DNA from: CAZSBB01 sp964605235
GTDB lineage: Bacteria; Planctomycetota; Phycisphaerae; Phycisphaerales; Phycisphaeraceae
Direction of reading: 5' to 3'
Assembly (NCBI GenBank): GCA_964605235.1
Contig: CAZSBB010000005.1
Coordinates: forward strand, 130,011-194,010
DNA: 64,000 nt
Under the pieces are notes generated by a model. That model was not told the DNA's origin and did not search any database. It worked only from the letters and a program-made list of their open reading frames with translations. Position numbers and translations under genes: made by a program. The number at the start of each line of letters is the position of its first letter. Position 1 is the stretch's first letter. This document shows, piece by piece, positions 8,399-19,300 of this stretch.

Positions 8399-10297
8399 TC
8401 ACAGGCAGCGCAGCAGGAGCAGGCGCAGCGGTTCGAGTTCAGTGGGTGGAACAGACAGCACCACCGGTTCCCGGCCGTAGGGATCGATCCAGGTCCGCGC
8501 GCCCGGAGCGGCCACATCAATGTCCAGCGGGATCGGCGCCAGCCCCTCGTTGAAGATGAAATACCAGTCCGCATCGAGCTTGCGCACATGGCGGCAACGC
8601 AGCTCCGGCTGCGGCGTGCGGCTGTGCAGATCGGCGGGCGCCAGTTGACGCACGGCGGCGGTAAGCGCTTCGGGCTGAGGCAGGCGGATGCCCGGCCAGC
8701 GCGCGCTGACGGCGGTGGCTGTGTGATGCAGTAACCGCCCTGCGGCGGCGAGCGTGTCCAGGGCCGCGTCGATCCCCGGGGGCAGCGAGCAGACCTCATC
8801 GATGATCAGCACGTCGTAGTGCATGTCCGCCAGTTCAATGCCGCGTGCGCTGACCGCCGCGTCTTCCGCCAGATGGCGGGCTTCGAGGTAGTTGAAGTCG
8901 ATCTGCCCGCGCTGCAGCACTTCGGCAGCCTGCCAGGCGAGGTGATTCGATTCGCCCAGGATCGCCACGCGGCAGACATGGGTGCTGTCGAGGTTGAGCC
9001 AGCTCAGGCGGCGGCAGCCGTCGGCATAGTCGCGGTAGCGCGGCCACCACGCGCTGTTGGGGCCGACATCCGGCGGGCGCTCGTCGCGGCGCGGCCCGCG
9101 CACGCTGTAGTAGAACGCATGCGGGTAGAGCAGGTTCACCCCGCGCACGAAGCACCAGTCGGCGAGCCAGCGCATCTGGTCATAGGTCAGCTCGTGGCCA
9201 TAGGCGCCGCAGCATTCGTTGGCGTTGCGGCGGCGGCGCAGGTGGCGTGCCGCCGAGGAACTGCATTTGGCTTGCGTGGCGTGCCGGCCCTGCGTGGCGG
9301 TCGGGCCCGGCAGCACCATGCGCCAGACCAGGTCCTGGCCGGGCATGTCGAAATGCCGCAGGGCGCCGATCTCATCGCTCATGGCGGGGTGCCCGGTCAA
9401 CGGCAGGCGGTGACGACGGCACCAGTCGCTCAGCCGCTGGTAGTAGGTCTCCTGCAGACGCTGGTCGATCGCCCAGTGATACGCGGCGCGGTGGCGCTCC
9501 GCGTCGGGCTCGTCGTCGTACCACAGGGCCGGCAGGTGCGGCGTGAAGTCGTAACCCAGCAGCCGCTGCACATGGTCGAGGATTCCCTTGGTTCCGGGGC
9601 GAAGGTGCGGCGGATAGAACTTGCCCAGCACATCAGGCTCGTCGGTGAACATCGCCAGGATCGTGTTGCCGAAATGCTGTTGATAGCGCGCGGCAAAACG
9701 GTCATAGACCAGCCGCAGAAAGCAGTCGACGGCCTGGGGGTTGAGCAGGTCGGCGGCGGGCGGCAGCACCTCGCGCGGCTCCTTCAGGTGGGCGTCGGCC
9801 TGTTCATCAACATAGTGGATGCCGCGGATGACCGTGCCCGCGGGCTGGTCCACCACGGCGACATGTTGCCCGGTCACGCGGCGACAGACAGCCACGAGGT
9901 GATGACCCGGCGGCAGGATCGGCGGCTGGTCGTCGGACAGTTCATGCACCGTCAGCGCCCGCGTCGCGTAGAGCGGGTTCTCCGCCACGACCTGCCCATG
10001 CGACGAGCCCGAGGGATACATGCCCTCGTCGTAGAGCAGCACGCTCAGGCCGCGACGCTGAGCCTCGTCGATGGCGACGTCGTACAGCGCCAGCAGCGGT
10101 TCGCTCATCCACGCCAGCCGGCGCGGCAGGCCCATGCGGGGATGAATGATGAACCCGTACACCCCATGCGCTGCGAAGTCCGCAATCTGGCGACGGATCT
10201 CCGCTTCATCCAGTTCATCGTTCCAGAACCAGAACGGCATGACCGAGCATTCGCGGGGCGGGTCGATGAACACTTCGGGCAACAGCGCGGCGGACAT
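8399..10297 (-). CDS. GH106-like glycoside hydrolase (alpha-L-rhamnosidase-type TIM barrel)
   Basis: The 632-residue product begins with MPFWFWNDEL, then YGFIIHPRMGL, LLYDEGMYPSG and a conserved ANECCGAYGHELT block followed by VRGVNLLYPHAFYYS. These are typical of the GH106 and related unclassified glycosyl hydrolase group. Residues about 450-600 contain a flavodoxin-like domain (DVLIIDEVCSLP). No signal peptide is seen. It lies 88 bases after the LacI gene and 7 bases before the sulfatase, all on the minus strand. The length is shorter than most GH106 enzymes, so rhamnosidase activity is only the nearest family guess. Confidence 0.6.
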   Translation of the reverse strand: MSAALLPEVFIDPPRECSVMPFWFWNDELDEAEIRRQIADFAAHGVYGFIIHPRMGLPRRLAWMSEPLLALYDVAIDEAQRRGLSVLLYDEGMYPSGSSHGQVVAENPLYATRALTVHELSDDQPPILPPGHHLVAVCRRVTGQHVAVVDQPAGTVIRGIHYVDEQADAHLKEPREVLPPAADLLNPQAVDCFLRLVYDRFAARYQQHFGNTILAMFTDEPDVLGKFYPPHLRPGTKGILDHVQRLLGYDFTPHLPALWYDDEPDAERHRAAYHWAIDQRLQETYYQRLSDWCRRHRLPLTGHPAMSDEIGALRHFDMPGQDLVWRMVLPGPTATQGRHATQAKCSSSAARHLRRRRNANECCGAYGHELTYDQMRWLADWCFVRGVNLLYPHAFYYSVRGPRRDERPPDVGPNSAWWPRYRDYADGCRRLSWLNLDSTHVCRVAILGESNHLAWQAAEVLQRGQIDFNYLEARHLAEDAAVSARGIELADMHYDVLIIDEVCSLPPGIDAALDTLAAAGRLLHHTATAVSARWPGIRLPQPEALTAAVRQLAPADLHSRTPQPELRCRHVRKLDADWYFIFNEGLAPIPLDIDVAAPGARTWIDPYGREPVVLSVPPTELEPLRLLLLRCL

Positions 10298-10385
10298 CGC
10301 GGAACTTCCTTCAGCAGGCGGTGAAGCTCATGATCGGGCGACGGTCATGGACGACGAGACTGGCGGAATCCCCCGCCGGTGCGAA

Positions 10386-11519
10386 TCACGGTCGGGCTTC
10401 GGCGCGGGCGGTGGACGGCACCAGCGTCTGGCCGGGCACCGGTCGGGGTTGCAGCAGGCGCGCCATGGCGGGGCGATCGGGTTCTTCGATGCGCTGGAGC
10501 AACTGGTGAACGCAGGCGGCGCCCATCTCGCGCAGCGGCGGGCTGTAGGCGGTGATCTCCAGCCCGGTGCGGTCGGGGCGATCACCTCCCAGAGAGACGA
10601 CGGCAACGTCCTGGCCAACGGCGCGCCCCAACGGCTTGAGCGCGTCGTTGAGGTCGTAGACGTTGTAGTTGGACTTGGTGATCCAGCCGGTCACGCCGCG
10701 TTCGGCGGTGAGGCGCGCCGCTTCGCGCGCCAGGGCATAGCGATCCAACTGCCGGCCGGGTGAATCGACGATCGCCACATCGGCAAGGCTCAGCCCCACG
10801 TTGCAGACCGCCGCCAGGCAGGAGCCGGTGAACTGCTGCCGCCCATGGCTGTGCCCGACGCTCAACAGCCCGATGCGGCGGTGGCCCCGTTCCAGCAGTT
10901 GCCCCAGCGCCAACTGACAGGCCCAGGTGTAGTCCAGGCCGACGAGGTCGGCCCCGACATCGAGGTGATGGTGATTGGCGGTGACCGTCGGGTACTGCCC
11001 GGCAAACTGGGCGACGATCGGCGCTTCGAAGTTGTACATGAACATCAGGCCCCGCAATTGTCCGCCGCGCAGGTTCGCCGGTTGCTTGCGGGGGTCGTGC
11101 CAGTCGCTGGCGGCGCCGCGGTCGAAATGGATCGACAGCGAGACGCCCAGGTCACCGGCGGCCTCGGTGGCGCCCATGAGCATCTCGTGGCCGGGCTGAT
11201 GGATGTCGTGCTGGATGGTGTCGCCCCAGTGAAACAGCAACCCGACGGGGATGAGGGCCTGAGTGCGGGAACGCGCAGGACGCCCGGCACGAAGCTGGGC
11301 GCGACGCCCCGCGCCCCGACTGGCAGCGGAGCGCCCCGCACGCAGCGGCGGCTCGTAGCCCATCTGTGCGGCGGTCGACAGCACCTGGGCGCGGGTTTCA
11401 TCGCTGACATCGGTGCAATGCCGCAGCGATTTGGAGACGGTGGAGACCGCCAGATTCAGTTTCCGGGCAATGTCACGCTGGTTGACGATCATGGCGCAGA
11501 TGATATCCGAAACTTCCAT
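10386..11519 (-). CDS. LacI-family transcriptional regulator
   Basis: The 377-residue protein has an N-terminal LacI helix-turn-helix (VNQRDIARKLNLAVSTVSKSL) and a periplasmic-binding-protein-like sugar domain (about 100-360, with RRIGLLSVGHSHGRQ and GVTGWITKSN). An Arg/Ala-rich insertion (about residues 60-90) between the hinge and the effector domain is unusual. The ATG at 11519 gives a nine-residue extension over the one at 11492 (MIVNQRD), which is the more typical start. It heads the minus-strand operon with the GH106-like, sulfatase, GH36 and SGNH genes and is divergent from the pseudopilin/DUF6067 operon, so it probably controls both. Confidence 0.88.
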   Translation of the reverse strand: MEVSDIICAMIVNQRDIARKLNLAVSTVSKSLRHCTDVSDETRAQVLSTAAQMGYEPPLRAGRSAASRGAGRRAQLRAGRPARSRTQALIPVGLLFHWGDTIQHDIHQPGHEMLMGATEAAGDLGVSLSIHFDRGAASDWHDPRKQPANLRGGQLRGLMFMYNFEAPIVAQFAGQYPTVTANHHHLDVGADLVGLDYTWACQLALGQLLERGHRRIGLLSVGHSHGRQQFTGSCLAAVCNVGLSLADVAIVDSPGRQLDRYALAREAARLTAERGVTGWITKSNYNVYDLNDALKPLGRAVGQDVAVVSLGGDRPDRTGLEITAYSPPLREMGAACVHQLLQRIEEPDRPAMARLLQPRPVPGQTLVPSTARAEARP

Positions 11520-11733
11520 TTTCGAAAGTCATATTTTCGATATTTCCTGATCGAAGCCATTTCGCCGGACACTTCCGCAACGCTGGCGACATATTTCAAT
11601 TGATACAGAACTGATTATTTTACAATAAATTATGTCATTTCAAGATCGACTGATCCACCTGAAATGCAGGATTCCGGAAAATATCCCGGGCGATATTCGC
11701 GCGGTGTATTTCTCATCGTATATCTAAAAATTG
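11520..11733. promoter_or_regulatory. Divergent intergenic region with candidate operator
   Basis: This AT-richer spacer between the LacI and pseudopilin genes holds an inverted repeat AATATC-N6-GATATT (11680-11697) and, close to the LacI start, two overlapping TTTTCGA motifs (11519-11545). Either could be the LacI operator; the sequence does not decide between them. No ORF is credible here. Confidence 0.35.
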
Positions 11734-11761
11734 TTGACATATTTGCGAAATAATCCATAAT
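11734..11761 (+). promoter_or_regulatory. Near-consensus sigma70 promoter of the pseudopilin/DUF6067 operon
   Basis: A perfect TTGACA (11734-11739) is followed after 16 bp by CATAAT (11756-11761). The expected transcription start near 11768 lies downstream of the earlier in-frame ATG at 11760, which supports the ATG at 11835 as the real start. Confidence 0.7.
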
Positions 11762-11834
11762 GGCGCCTGGTCCATCTGATTTCCATGCGGAGGATGGATG
11801 GGTCACTTCGCGCCGACTTCAACAGGAGCTGCCC

Positions 11835-12671
11835 ATGTCGATCCTGCTTGACTGCGAATCCCGACGGCGGGCTTTCACGCTCATCGAATTGCTGGTGGTC
11901 ATCAGCATCATCGCGCTGTTGGTCTCCATCCTGCTGCCGGCGTTGGCCAAGGCGCGGGAAGCCGCCCGCACCAGTCAGTGTCTGGTCAATCTGCGGCAGA
12001 TGGGCATCGCGACGGCTGCTTACGTGACGGATTTTCAGGACGAACTGCCGGCACGCCATGCCAATGAGTCAGCGCATCCGTGGACCGGCAGCGGCGCGTG
12101 GCGCCACTACAACGCCACCAGCACGGACTCCTACTACCCGCTGGGGCGTCTGGCGCTGGGCGCCGGCAGCAGCGGCGGCGGCGGGCGCTATCTGGGCAGT
12201 CCCCGGCCTTTCTTCTGTCCTGCCAAAGTGGTTTCCACCTCAGCGCCGCAGCAGTACACCATTGAGGAGTTCAATGGGCAGTTCGAAAAACTGTCGGGCA
12301 ACCCGGGCACACCGGCCCCGACCAACTATTCCGCCAACGTCCGCGACATGCCCATCTGGAATCGCAGCACCGGCGGCGGCGCCAAACTCGATCTGGCGGT
12401 CGGCTTCAAGCCCATCTGGATCACCGACACCTACAACCTCAATGTCTCGGGCGGTCAGTACAACCAGCGCAATCACGTCGGCGGCAATGTCGACGCGCTG
12501 GCGTTGCTCAACCTCCTGCGTCTGGATGGCTCGGCGCGATCGGTGCCGTACAGCGCGTTTTATTCGGCGATCATCAACCCCACCGGCTCGGGCCGCTGGA
12601 AGAGCAACGCGTCCTCCGACAGTGAACTTTGGAAACGTGACAGCCAGTTGAACGCGCCCAATGGCTGGTGA
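11835..12671 (+). CDS. Type II pseudopilin-like protein (prepilin N-methylation motif)
   Basis: The 278-residue product has the prepilin signal RRRAFTLIELLVVISIIAL with a hydrophobic helix (about 13-35) and the LLPALAKAREAARTSQC continuation typical of PVC-group pseudopilins. The C-terminal globular part is Gly/Ser/Asn rich and ends with an HVGGN...LDG stretch, a stretched version of the H-X9-DG signature. The ATG at 11835 has AGGAG six bases upstream. The large secreted DUF6067-type gene starts 33 bases downstream. The prepilin peptidase would cleave before Phe; no pilus or secretion machinery is in the window, so its partner system is unknown. Confidence 0.85.
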   Translation: MSILLDCESRRRAFTLIELLVVISIIALLVSILLPALAKAREAARTSQCLVNLRQMGIATAAYVTDFQDELPARHANESAHPWTGSGAWRHYNATSTDSYYPLGRLALGAGSSGGGGRYLGSPRPFFCPAKVVSTSAPQQYTIEEFNGQFEKLSGNPGTPAPTNYSANVRDMPIWNRSTGGGAKLDLAVGFKPIWITDTYNLNVSGGQYNQRNHVGGNVDALALLNLLRLDGSARSVPYSAFYSAIINPTGSGRWKSNASSDSELWKRDSQLNAPNGW

Positions 12672-12704
12672 CCTGATGAATTTGAGCAACCCGGAGTAAT
12701 CCCG

Positions 12705-15700
12705 ATGACATCTTGCATGCGGATGAAGAACTGGAGGTCCTGCACCTCCAGCGGCGATGATTGCGCGCCCACTGGCCGCCGCGGCCTGCTGACGCTGGCA
12801 CTGCTGATCCTGCTGCTGCTGCCAACCCTGCCCAGCCAGGCCGCCCCCGCGGCGGCGCAGCCGGACTTCCCCTATCCCCCGCCGCTGCTGACCGTGCCCC
12901 ATCTCCAGTCCCCGCCAACCATCGATGGCGTGATTGATGACGCCCCATGGGCGCTGGCGGCGCAGACCACCGGCTTCCATGAGTTCAAAACCAAGGTGCT
13001 CGCGCCGCAGCAGGTGCAGACCACCTGGTGGCTGGCCTGGGATGATGAACACCTGTACCTGGCGTGCCGTTATCCCCTGTTCCCCGAAGGCACGATCCTG
13101 GCGACCCAGAAGACCGGCGACGCCGGCGGCAGCAACCCCGAAGCCGGCAGCGCCATCCTCCGCGGCGATCACCTGGAGATCCGCCTGGCGACCATCCTCG
13201 ACCGCAAAGCCATCACCAACGAGTTCTTCTTCCAGTTCCTGGTCAATCCTTACGGCGCGATCGAAGACGCCCGCGTGCGCCAGAGCGAGGGCTGGCCCGG
13301 GCTCGAGTGGGAGTCCGAAGCCCGCGTAGGCAGCAAGGTGCACCGCGACCGCTGGGAAATCGAACTGGCGATCCCGCTGAAGAACCTGGAACTGCCGCTG
13401 CCGCTGGGACCCCGCACGTCGCTGATCGCCAACTTCGTCGCCGCAGCCGACCCCGAGCAGTTCTACACCGCCCTGGTGCCGCATAGCTGGAAGGGTTGGG
13501 TCCACTTCCCCGAACTGGTGCTCGATCGCAGCGCCCCGGCGGTGCGCCTGCTGGGACTGGGCGCGCCGATGGAAGAAGGCAAGCTCGACGCGCAGATCGA
13601 AGTGGTCGGACAGGAGAACGTCGACGCCACGGCCGCTCTGTCGCTGGTGGACAGCGCGGGCCAGACCGTGATCGAGGAGAAGCAGCCGCTGCGCAGCGCT
13701 GCGGGCAAGCCAGCCACGGCGGCATTTCGCAAGGAGCCGCTGGACCTTCCGCGCGCCACCGATTTAAGCTGGAGCTTGCACACGTTGTCCCGTGATCGGC
13801 AGAACCTGCTGGGCCTGGAAGTCACCGCCGGCGACAAGCTGCTGTTCCGGCAGCACACGCGATTCTGCCCCAAGCCCGACGATCTGGACGTCAACTGGCT
13901 CAAGCCCTACGCCCAGCGCCGCAACGCCACGTCCGAGCCAGTCGTTTACACCGCCTATTACCCCACCTACAACCAGCTCCGCATCACCGCTGACCTCGAT
14001 GTGCTGGGTATGGACCCGCGCTTCAGGCAGGCGGTGAAGGTGCAGACCGTAGTGGAACGGGCGATGCACGCGCAGCGTCAGCGGGTCGCCGAGGCCGCGG
14101 GCCTGCGTTTCGCCGAGGGCACGTTCGACCTGCCCGAAACCGGGATGCTGCAGGCGCAGCTCGCGGTGCCGCCGCTGGAGCCCGGGCAGTATCTCATCAC
14201 CACCACGCTGCTGGACGCGAAGAACAAGGCGGTCCACACCGTGCGGGAACCGATGCGTCGGCATCGCTTCGAGTGGGAGAACAACACGCTGGGCAAGGCG
14301 CTGGAGCCGATTCCGCCGTACCAGCCGATCAAGGTCGGCGGAGCGATGCTGCAGCTCTGGGGCCGGGAGATTCGCCTGGCGGACACCGGCCTGCCGCAGA
14401 CGATCACCACCCAGGGGCGCAGCGTGCTGTCGTCCCCGCCGAGCCTGACCGCCGCGTTCGCTGATGGTTCGTCCGCCACGCTCAAGCCCGCAGGCAAGCT
14501 TCAATGGGTTGATCGGCATCCGGGTCGTACCATCGCCCAGGGCGAAGGCGAGTTGGGCGCCCTGCGCGTCACCACGCGCTCAACCACCGAATACGACGGC
14601 CTGACCCTCTTTGACATCACCCTCACCCCGCCGGCCGACCAGCCCGTCGCGGTGCGAAAGATCGACCTGACCCTCGACGTGCCCCGCGAGTTCGTCAACT
14701 GCTTCCTGACCTACAACCCCGCCGGCAGCGTCGGCCCCTACGGCGGCATTCCCACGAAAACCGGCGTCTTCTGGAACAGCCAGCAGCTCATCGGCACCGC
14801 CAACATCAAGGGCCGCTTCCTGCCCTACCTCTACCTGGGCGACGGCGAACTGGGCCTGACCTATTTCGCCAACAGCGATCAGGGCTGGATGCTCGATCGT
14901 GACCAACCTTCAACCAGCCTGGAAAACACCGGCGACACGGTTCGGCTGACGCTGCACCTGGCGAATCATGCGGTGAGCATTGCCAAGCCGCGCACGCTGA
15001 CCTTCGGACTCCAGGCGGTGCCCACCAAGCGGCTCCCGCCGGATTATCGCATCAGCTACATGCACCCCGAAGCTCGGGGCAACGAGAACGAGCCGGGCTT
15101 TCTCAGCGGCTACGGCGCGGCCAGCTGGACCATGTCCGGCACCGGTCCGGGATTCGACGCCATCGCCATGCGCGAGGACCTCGAGTACGAAATCCTCCGC
15201 GATCAACTGCTGGCGTATCGCCGTTCGGCGTGGCCCGACTATGACGTGCCGGTCACCCGCTACAGCACGACGAATATCGTCAGCCAGGGGCTGCGTGAGT
15301 TCGAAACCTACGCCGGCGAATGGGCCGGCCGCACCACCCTCAGCGCCAAACCCTCGCCGGGCTATCTCAACCTCTACACGCCCTATGGCCAGTTCAACGA
15401 CAAGCAGGCCACCCGGCAGTTCATGGACATCTGCCCGTCGAGCGTGGACCTGCGCGTCTGGGCGCTCGATCAACACCAGCGCCGCTGCGGACTCAACGGC
15501 TACCACTGGGACCACACCCCCTTCTGGTCCTCGGGCAGCCTGCTCAAAGGCACCGCCTACCTCGACGACGACGGCTCCGTGCAGGGCACGCTCAACCTGC
15601 TGCTGACCCGGGATCTGCTCAAGCGCATGGCGGTCGTGTCGCACACCAACGCCGTGCGCCTCTGGCAAGGCCGCTACGCGCCGATCGTCGTCGCCGCGGA

Positions 15701-16304
15701 AAACTTCGCCACCCGCGTCACCTGCATCGAGGACGTCTGGTACTGCAAGGGCTATACCCAACTGGAACGGTTCGGCACGCTGGCACGCTACCGCGCCCGC
15801 TGCGCCCGCTACACCGGCCTGGCGGTCTACCACTTCCCCAGCGTCGACGACCGCCAGAGCGACCAGCCCGTGCAGACCCGCTCCGTCGTCGGCCTCGCCA
15901 TGCTCCATGACGTCGCCATCGAGCGCGCCCAATCCCTGCACCGCGGCACCATCGACATGCTCATGAAAGCCTTCGAGGAAGTGAGCTACTTCGACCCGGC
16001 GACGACCTGGACGCCCTACTGGCGCAGCGGCGAGCTCGTGCAGACCGGGCACGATTACGAGCAGGTGCCCGCAACCGTCTACCGCCGCGCCGCAGGCCGA
16101 TACATCCCGTCGTCGGCCCTGATCGTGCTGTTCAACGCCACCGCCACGCCCGTCCGCATCGCGCCCAGGCTCAGCCGCGAGGCGCTCGTCGGCCGTGACA
16201 ACGCCCAGGTGCTCGACGGCGAAACCCTCCAGCCGCTCGATGAGGCGGCCCTGAACAATCTCGACATCGCTCGGCATGATTTCCGCCTGTTGATCGTGCA
16301 GTGA
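12705..16304 (+). CDS. Large secreted DUF6067/GH123-like protein with N-terminal CBM9-like domain
   Basis: The 1199-residue protein has a signal peptide (RRGLLTLALLILLLLPTLPSQA, ending near residue 45), a CBM9-like domain (about 60-280, starting PPTIDGVIDDAPW), beta-sandwich linkers, then the DUF6067 module. This includes LQLWGREIRLADTGLP, the FLPYLYLGDGELGLTYFANS block and SDQGW, and a C-terminal TIM-barrel part with NGYHWDHT (Asp936), which is the position of a likely catalytic acid. A GGAG lies 8 bases before the ATG. It is transcribed with the pseudopilin. GH123 members are N-acetyl-beta-galactosaminidases, but these distant relatives have no known substrate. Confidence 0.75.
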   Translation: MTSCMRMKNWRSCTSSGDDCAPTGRRGLLTLALLILLLLPTLPSQAAPAAAQPDFPYPPPLLTVPHLQSPPTIDGVIDDAPWALAAQTTGFHEFKTKVLAPQQVQTTWWLAWDDEHLYLACRYPLFPEGTILATQKTGDAGGSNPEAGSAILRGDHLEIRLATILDRKAITNEFFFQFLVNPYGAIEDARVRQSEGWPGLEWESEARVGSKVHRDRWEIELAIPLKNLELPLPLGPRTSLIANFVAAADPEQFYTALVPHSWKGWVHFPELVLDRSAPAVRLLGLGAPMEEGKLDAQIEVVGQENVDATAALSLVDSAGQTVIEEKQPLRSAAGKPATAAFRKEPLDLPRATDLSWSLHTLSRDRQNLLGLEVTAGDKLLFRQHTRFCPKPDDLDVNWLKPYAQRRNATSEPVVYTAYYPTYNQLRITADLDVLGMDPRFRQAVKVQTVVERAMHAQRQRVAEAAGLRFAEGTFDLPETGMLQAQLAVPPLEPGQYLITTTLLDAKNKAVHTVREPMRRHRFEWENNTLGKALEPIPPYQPIKVGGAMLQLWGREIRLADTGLPQTITTQGRSVLSSPPSLTAAFADGSSATLKPAGKLQWVDRHPGRTIAQGEGELGALRVTTRSTTEYDGLTLFDITLTPPADQPVAVRKIDLTLDVPREFVNCFLTYNPAGSVGPYGGIPTKTGVFWNSQQLIGTANIKGRFLPYLYLGDGELGLTYFANSDQGWMLDRDQPSTSLENTGDTVRLTLHLANHAVSIAKPRTLTFGLQAVPTKRLPPDYRISYMHPEARGNENEPGFLSGYGAASWTMSGTGPGFDAIAMREDLEYEILRDQLLAYRRSAWPDYDVPVTRYSTTNIVSQGLREFETYAGEWAGRTTLSAKPSPGYLNLYTPYGQFNDKQATRQFMDICPSSVDLRVWALDQHQRRCGLNGYHWDHTPFWSSGSLLKGTAYLDDDGSVQGTLNLLLTRDLLKRMAVVSHTNAVRLWQGRYAPIVVAAENFATRVTCIEDVWYCKGYTQLERFGTLARYRARCARYTGLAVYHFPSVDDRQSDQPVQTRSVVGLAMLHDVAIERAQSLHRGTIDMLMKAFEEVSYFDPATTWTPYWRSGELVQTGHDYEQVPATVYRRAAGRYIPSSALIVLFNATATPVRIAPRLSREALVGRDNAQVLDGETLQPLDEAALNNLDIARHDFRLLIVQ

Positions 16305-16324
16305 TCGTCACAGGAAACCTGCTC

Positions 16325-19300
16325 ATGCGCAATCCGCTGGTTCTATCGTGGGTGATCCTGCTGTCGCCTGCGCTGATGTGGTCCGTGTCGGCATCGGAGC
16401 CCCCGCTGCCGCCGCCGCCCTACCTGGCGGTCGCCGCCACGCCCCTCGACCTTGACGCCAGCAACGTCAAGCACCGCGCCCAGCTCGCCAAAGGGCTTGG
16501 CTTTTCCGCATCGTTCAGCGGGCTCGTCGAGCACGAGTCGGGCAACGCCGGGTTCGTCGGCGACGTGCTGCAGCCGCAGTTCCGCGTGGCGCACAACGCC
16601 CGGATGCTGGTGCTGCAGGTCTACATGCCGCTGCCGTATCGGCGCCCGGTGCTGGCGCGGGCGACCACGCCGGCGGAACTGGAGCGCGATGACACGGTCG
16701 AAGTCTGGATCGACCCGCGGCACCGCGACGGTCGGCCGCGCGGCGATGTCTTCCGCGTCCGGGGCAACCTCGCGGGCCTGGCGGCGTTCCAGCGCGATGA
16801 GCCGGAGGTTGGCCAGTTCGACATGGAATGGCGCAGCAGCGGCGTCTTCCGCACGCTCCCGCGCGATCCCGACGGCTACTGGGCCGCCGTGATCGGCATC
16901 CCGTGGGACGACCTGGGCGGGCCGCCGCAGCCCGGCGATGTCTGGGGCTTCCAGGCTGCCCTGCGCTATCCCGACCCGGGCATGACCGCCACGCTCAGCC
17001 CGACGCCGCGCCTCAATGACACCACGCGCTTCGCCCGTGTCTGCTTCACGCGCGACCACGCCAACGTTTCCGTCGTCGGCCCCGGCCGCGCCGTGCGCAA
17101 AGGCGCGCTGCGGCTGATGCCGATGTTCGCCAACCCGACCGCCCAGGCCCGGCAGGTCGAAGTCGAAGTCACCGCGCTCCAGGGCGATCAGACCATCGCC
17201 ACCCGACGGCATACCTTTGACCTGCCCGCGTCGCAGATTCATATCAGCGGCAACAAACGCGTGGACCTGGACTTCAGCCCGGCGAGCTCCGACGCGCGCG
17301 ACACCCGCGTCCGCATCGTCTTCCGCGATGTAACCGCCGACACGGTCATCTACGACCAGACGCTGCCCGTCTGGCGCGAAGCGACCGATCCGCTGGCGGC
17401 GCTGGACCAGCTGTACCAGACCCGCTTCAAACTGCTGGTGGGCCCCTACCCGGCAACCGGTGCGTTTGAGTACCAGATCGACAGCGCTGCGATGCAGGCG
17501 GCACGCGCCGACCTGGCGCAGGTTCGCCTGACGCTCAGCCGCGACGGCCAGGAACTGGTCACCCAGGCGCACGCGATCACCAGCGCGGCGGCATCGACCG
17601 GTGCGCTCATGCTGCCCCGTGTCGCCAATGGGCCGCTCATGCCGCCGGGTCGCTACGAGCTGGTCGCCGCCATGCTCGACGCCCAGGGTCAGGAAATCAG
17701 TCGGCAAAGCTGGGCGTTCGAGCGGCAGATCATGCCGTTTGAAGTCGAGCCGCGCCCGGGTCTGAGCGATATCGTGCCGGCGCCGTTCACCGCGCCGACG
17801 ATCGAAGGGCCGGCGGCAATCTGCTGGGCCCGGCGTTACGTCCACGGGCGTGAGGGACTGCTGACCGCACTGACCGCGGCGGATCGCGACCTGCTGGCCG
17901 GCCCCGTCGCGCTGCAGGTTCGTCGCGGCGAACAGACACGAACGCTCAGCGCCACCAGCGCGCCCGTCCTGCGCCCGCACGGCGTGGGCCAGATCGACTT
18001 CGAGCAGACCTTCGCCGACGGCGCGCTGACGGTGCGCGTCGATGGGCGCATGGACTACGACGGGTTCTACCTGTTCACCTTCACCAGCACATCGCCCGAC
18101 CCGATCGACGGGCTGCACCTGCTGATCCCACTGCAATCGCAACACGCGACGCTGTTCGACACGGGGCTGACCTCAACGAACCTGTGGCGCGAGTCGCGGC
18201 CCAAGCCGATGGGTCTGCTGCCAGCGGGCGACGGCGTGGTCTGGGACTCGCTGACGTGGAAGGACGACTACCGCACCCGGGACCAGCGCCAGGCGAACAT
18301 GCCGCCGTACCTCTGGGTGGGCGATGACGACCGCGGGCTGACGTTCTCCTGCGAGTCGGACCAGGGGACGCGCAACGACCCGGCGCAGCCGGCGTTCACC
18401 ATCGAGCGTCCCGATCCCAAGCGTGTGCTGCTGCGGGTCAGCCTGCTCAACATGGCCGGCACGCTCGACGGCACGCCCTTCCGCCTGGCGCTGCAGGCCA
18501 GCCCATTCAAGCCGATGCCCGAACATCATCGCCTTTGGCGCAACGCCACGCGCCAGGACGCGTTCGTCAACTCGTATCTGAAGAACGGCCGCTTTGTGGG
18601 CAAGATCTTCGACTACCGCGCCAACTACCCGGTGTATGGACGTTGGCTCACGCTGGACTACCTGCGGCAGATGGTCGCCGAGTCGAAAGCCGCCGGGGTC
18701 GATTGGGTTTCCTTCGCCGCCTCGGCGACCAGCGAATCCGGAGGCACGCCCGAATATCAGCAGTTCTGGCGGCAATGGAGCTCGCCGCTGGACTGGGAAC
18801 AGAGCCCCAAGGTCGTGCCCGGCGAGAAAACACAGCAGTTGATGCGGAGCCTGGCGTTGCCGATTCTGCCGGGCCTGAGCGAAGAGTTGCCCAGCAATTC
18901 CAGTGCGTCGAACGTGGATTTTCGCATCTGGTGGCTGGCTCAGGGCGTGCAGGCCGGGCTGTCGACGGTGTATCAGGACAACCAGACGCACCGGTTCCGG
19001 TTGCAGCCGCTCACGGGCTATGGCTACCAGCGCGCCGACGGTGGCTGGGAACCGACCAGCGAAGTGTGGAACTCGCGCACGTTCCTGCGCCGGGCGACGC
19101 ATGTCTTCGCCGAAGCCGGCGTCACGGACACGCCCTACGTGCTGCCGCACCTGTGCAACGTCGCGCTGCCCGGGCGCAGTTTCAGCCGCGCGATTCTGGT
19201 CGGCGAGTATGGCTCGAGCAACCTGGTGCCGCTGGATGCCTTCCGCGTGTTCACCAGCAAACAATGGGGTTACGCGGTGTTCTGGCTCAATTCACCGGCA

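Noticed and set aside
8392..8799. N-terminal extension of the first sulfatase
   Set aside because: The extension is Arg/Ser/Pro-rich out-of-frame translation of the GH106-like gene; sulfatase homology begins at the ATG at 8391.
12240..13505. Long minus-strand frames (up to 421 codons) under the pseudopilin and DUF6067 genes, and similar ones at 14910-16277, 16343-18145 and 44297-45826
   Set aside because: They mirror codon periodicity of the plus-strand genes, lack family motifs and lie fully inside well-supported genes.
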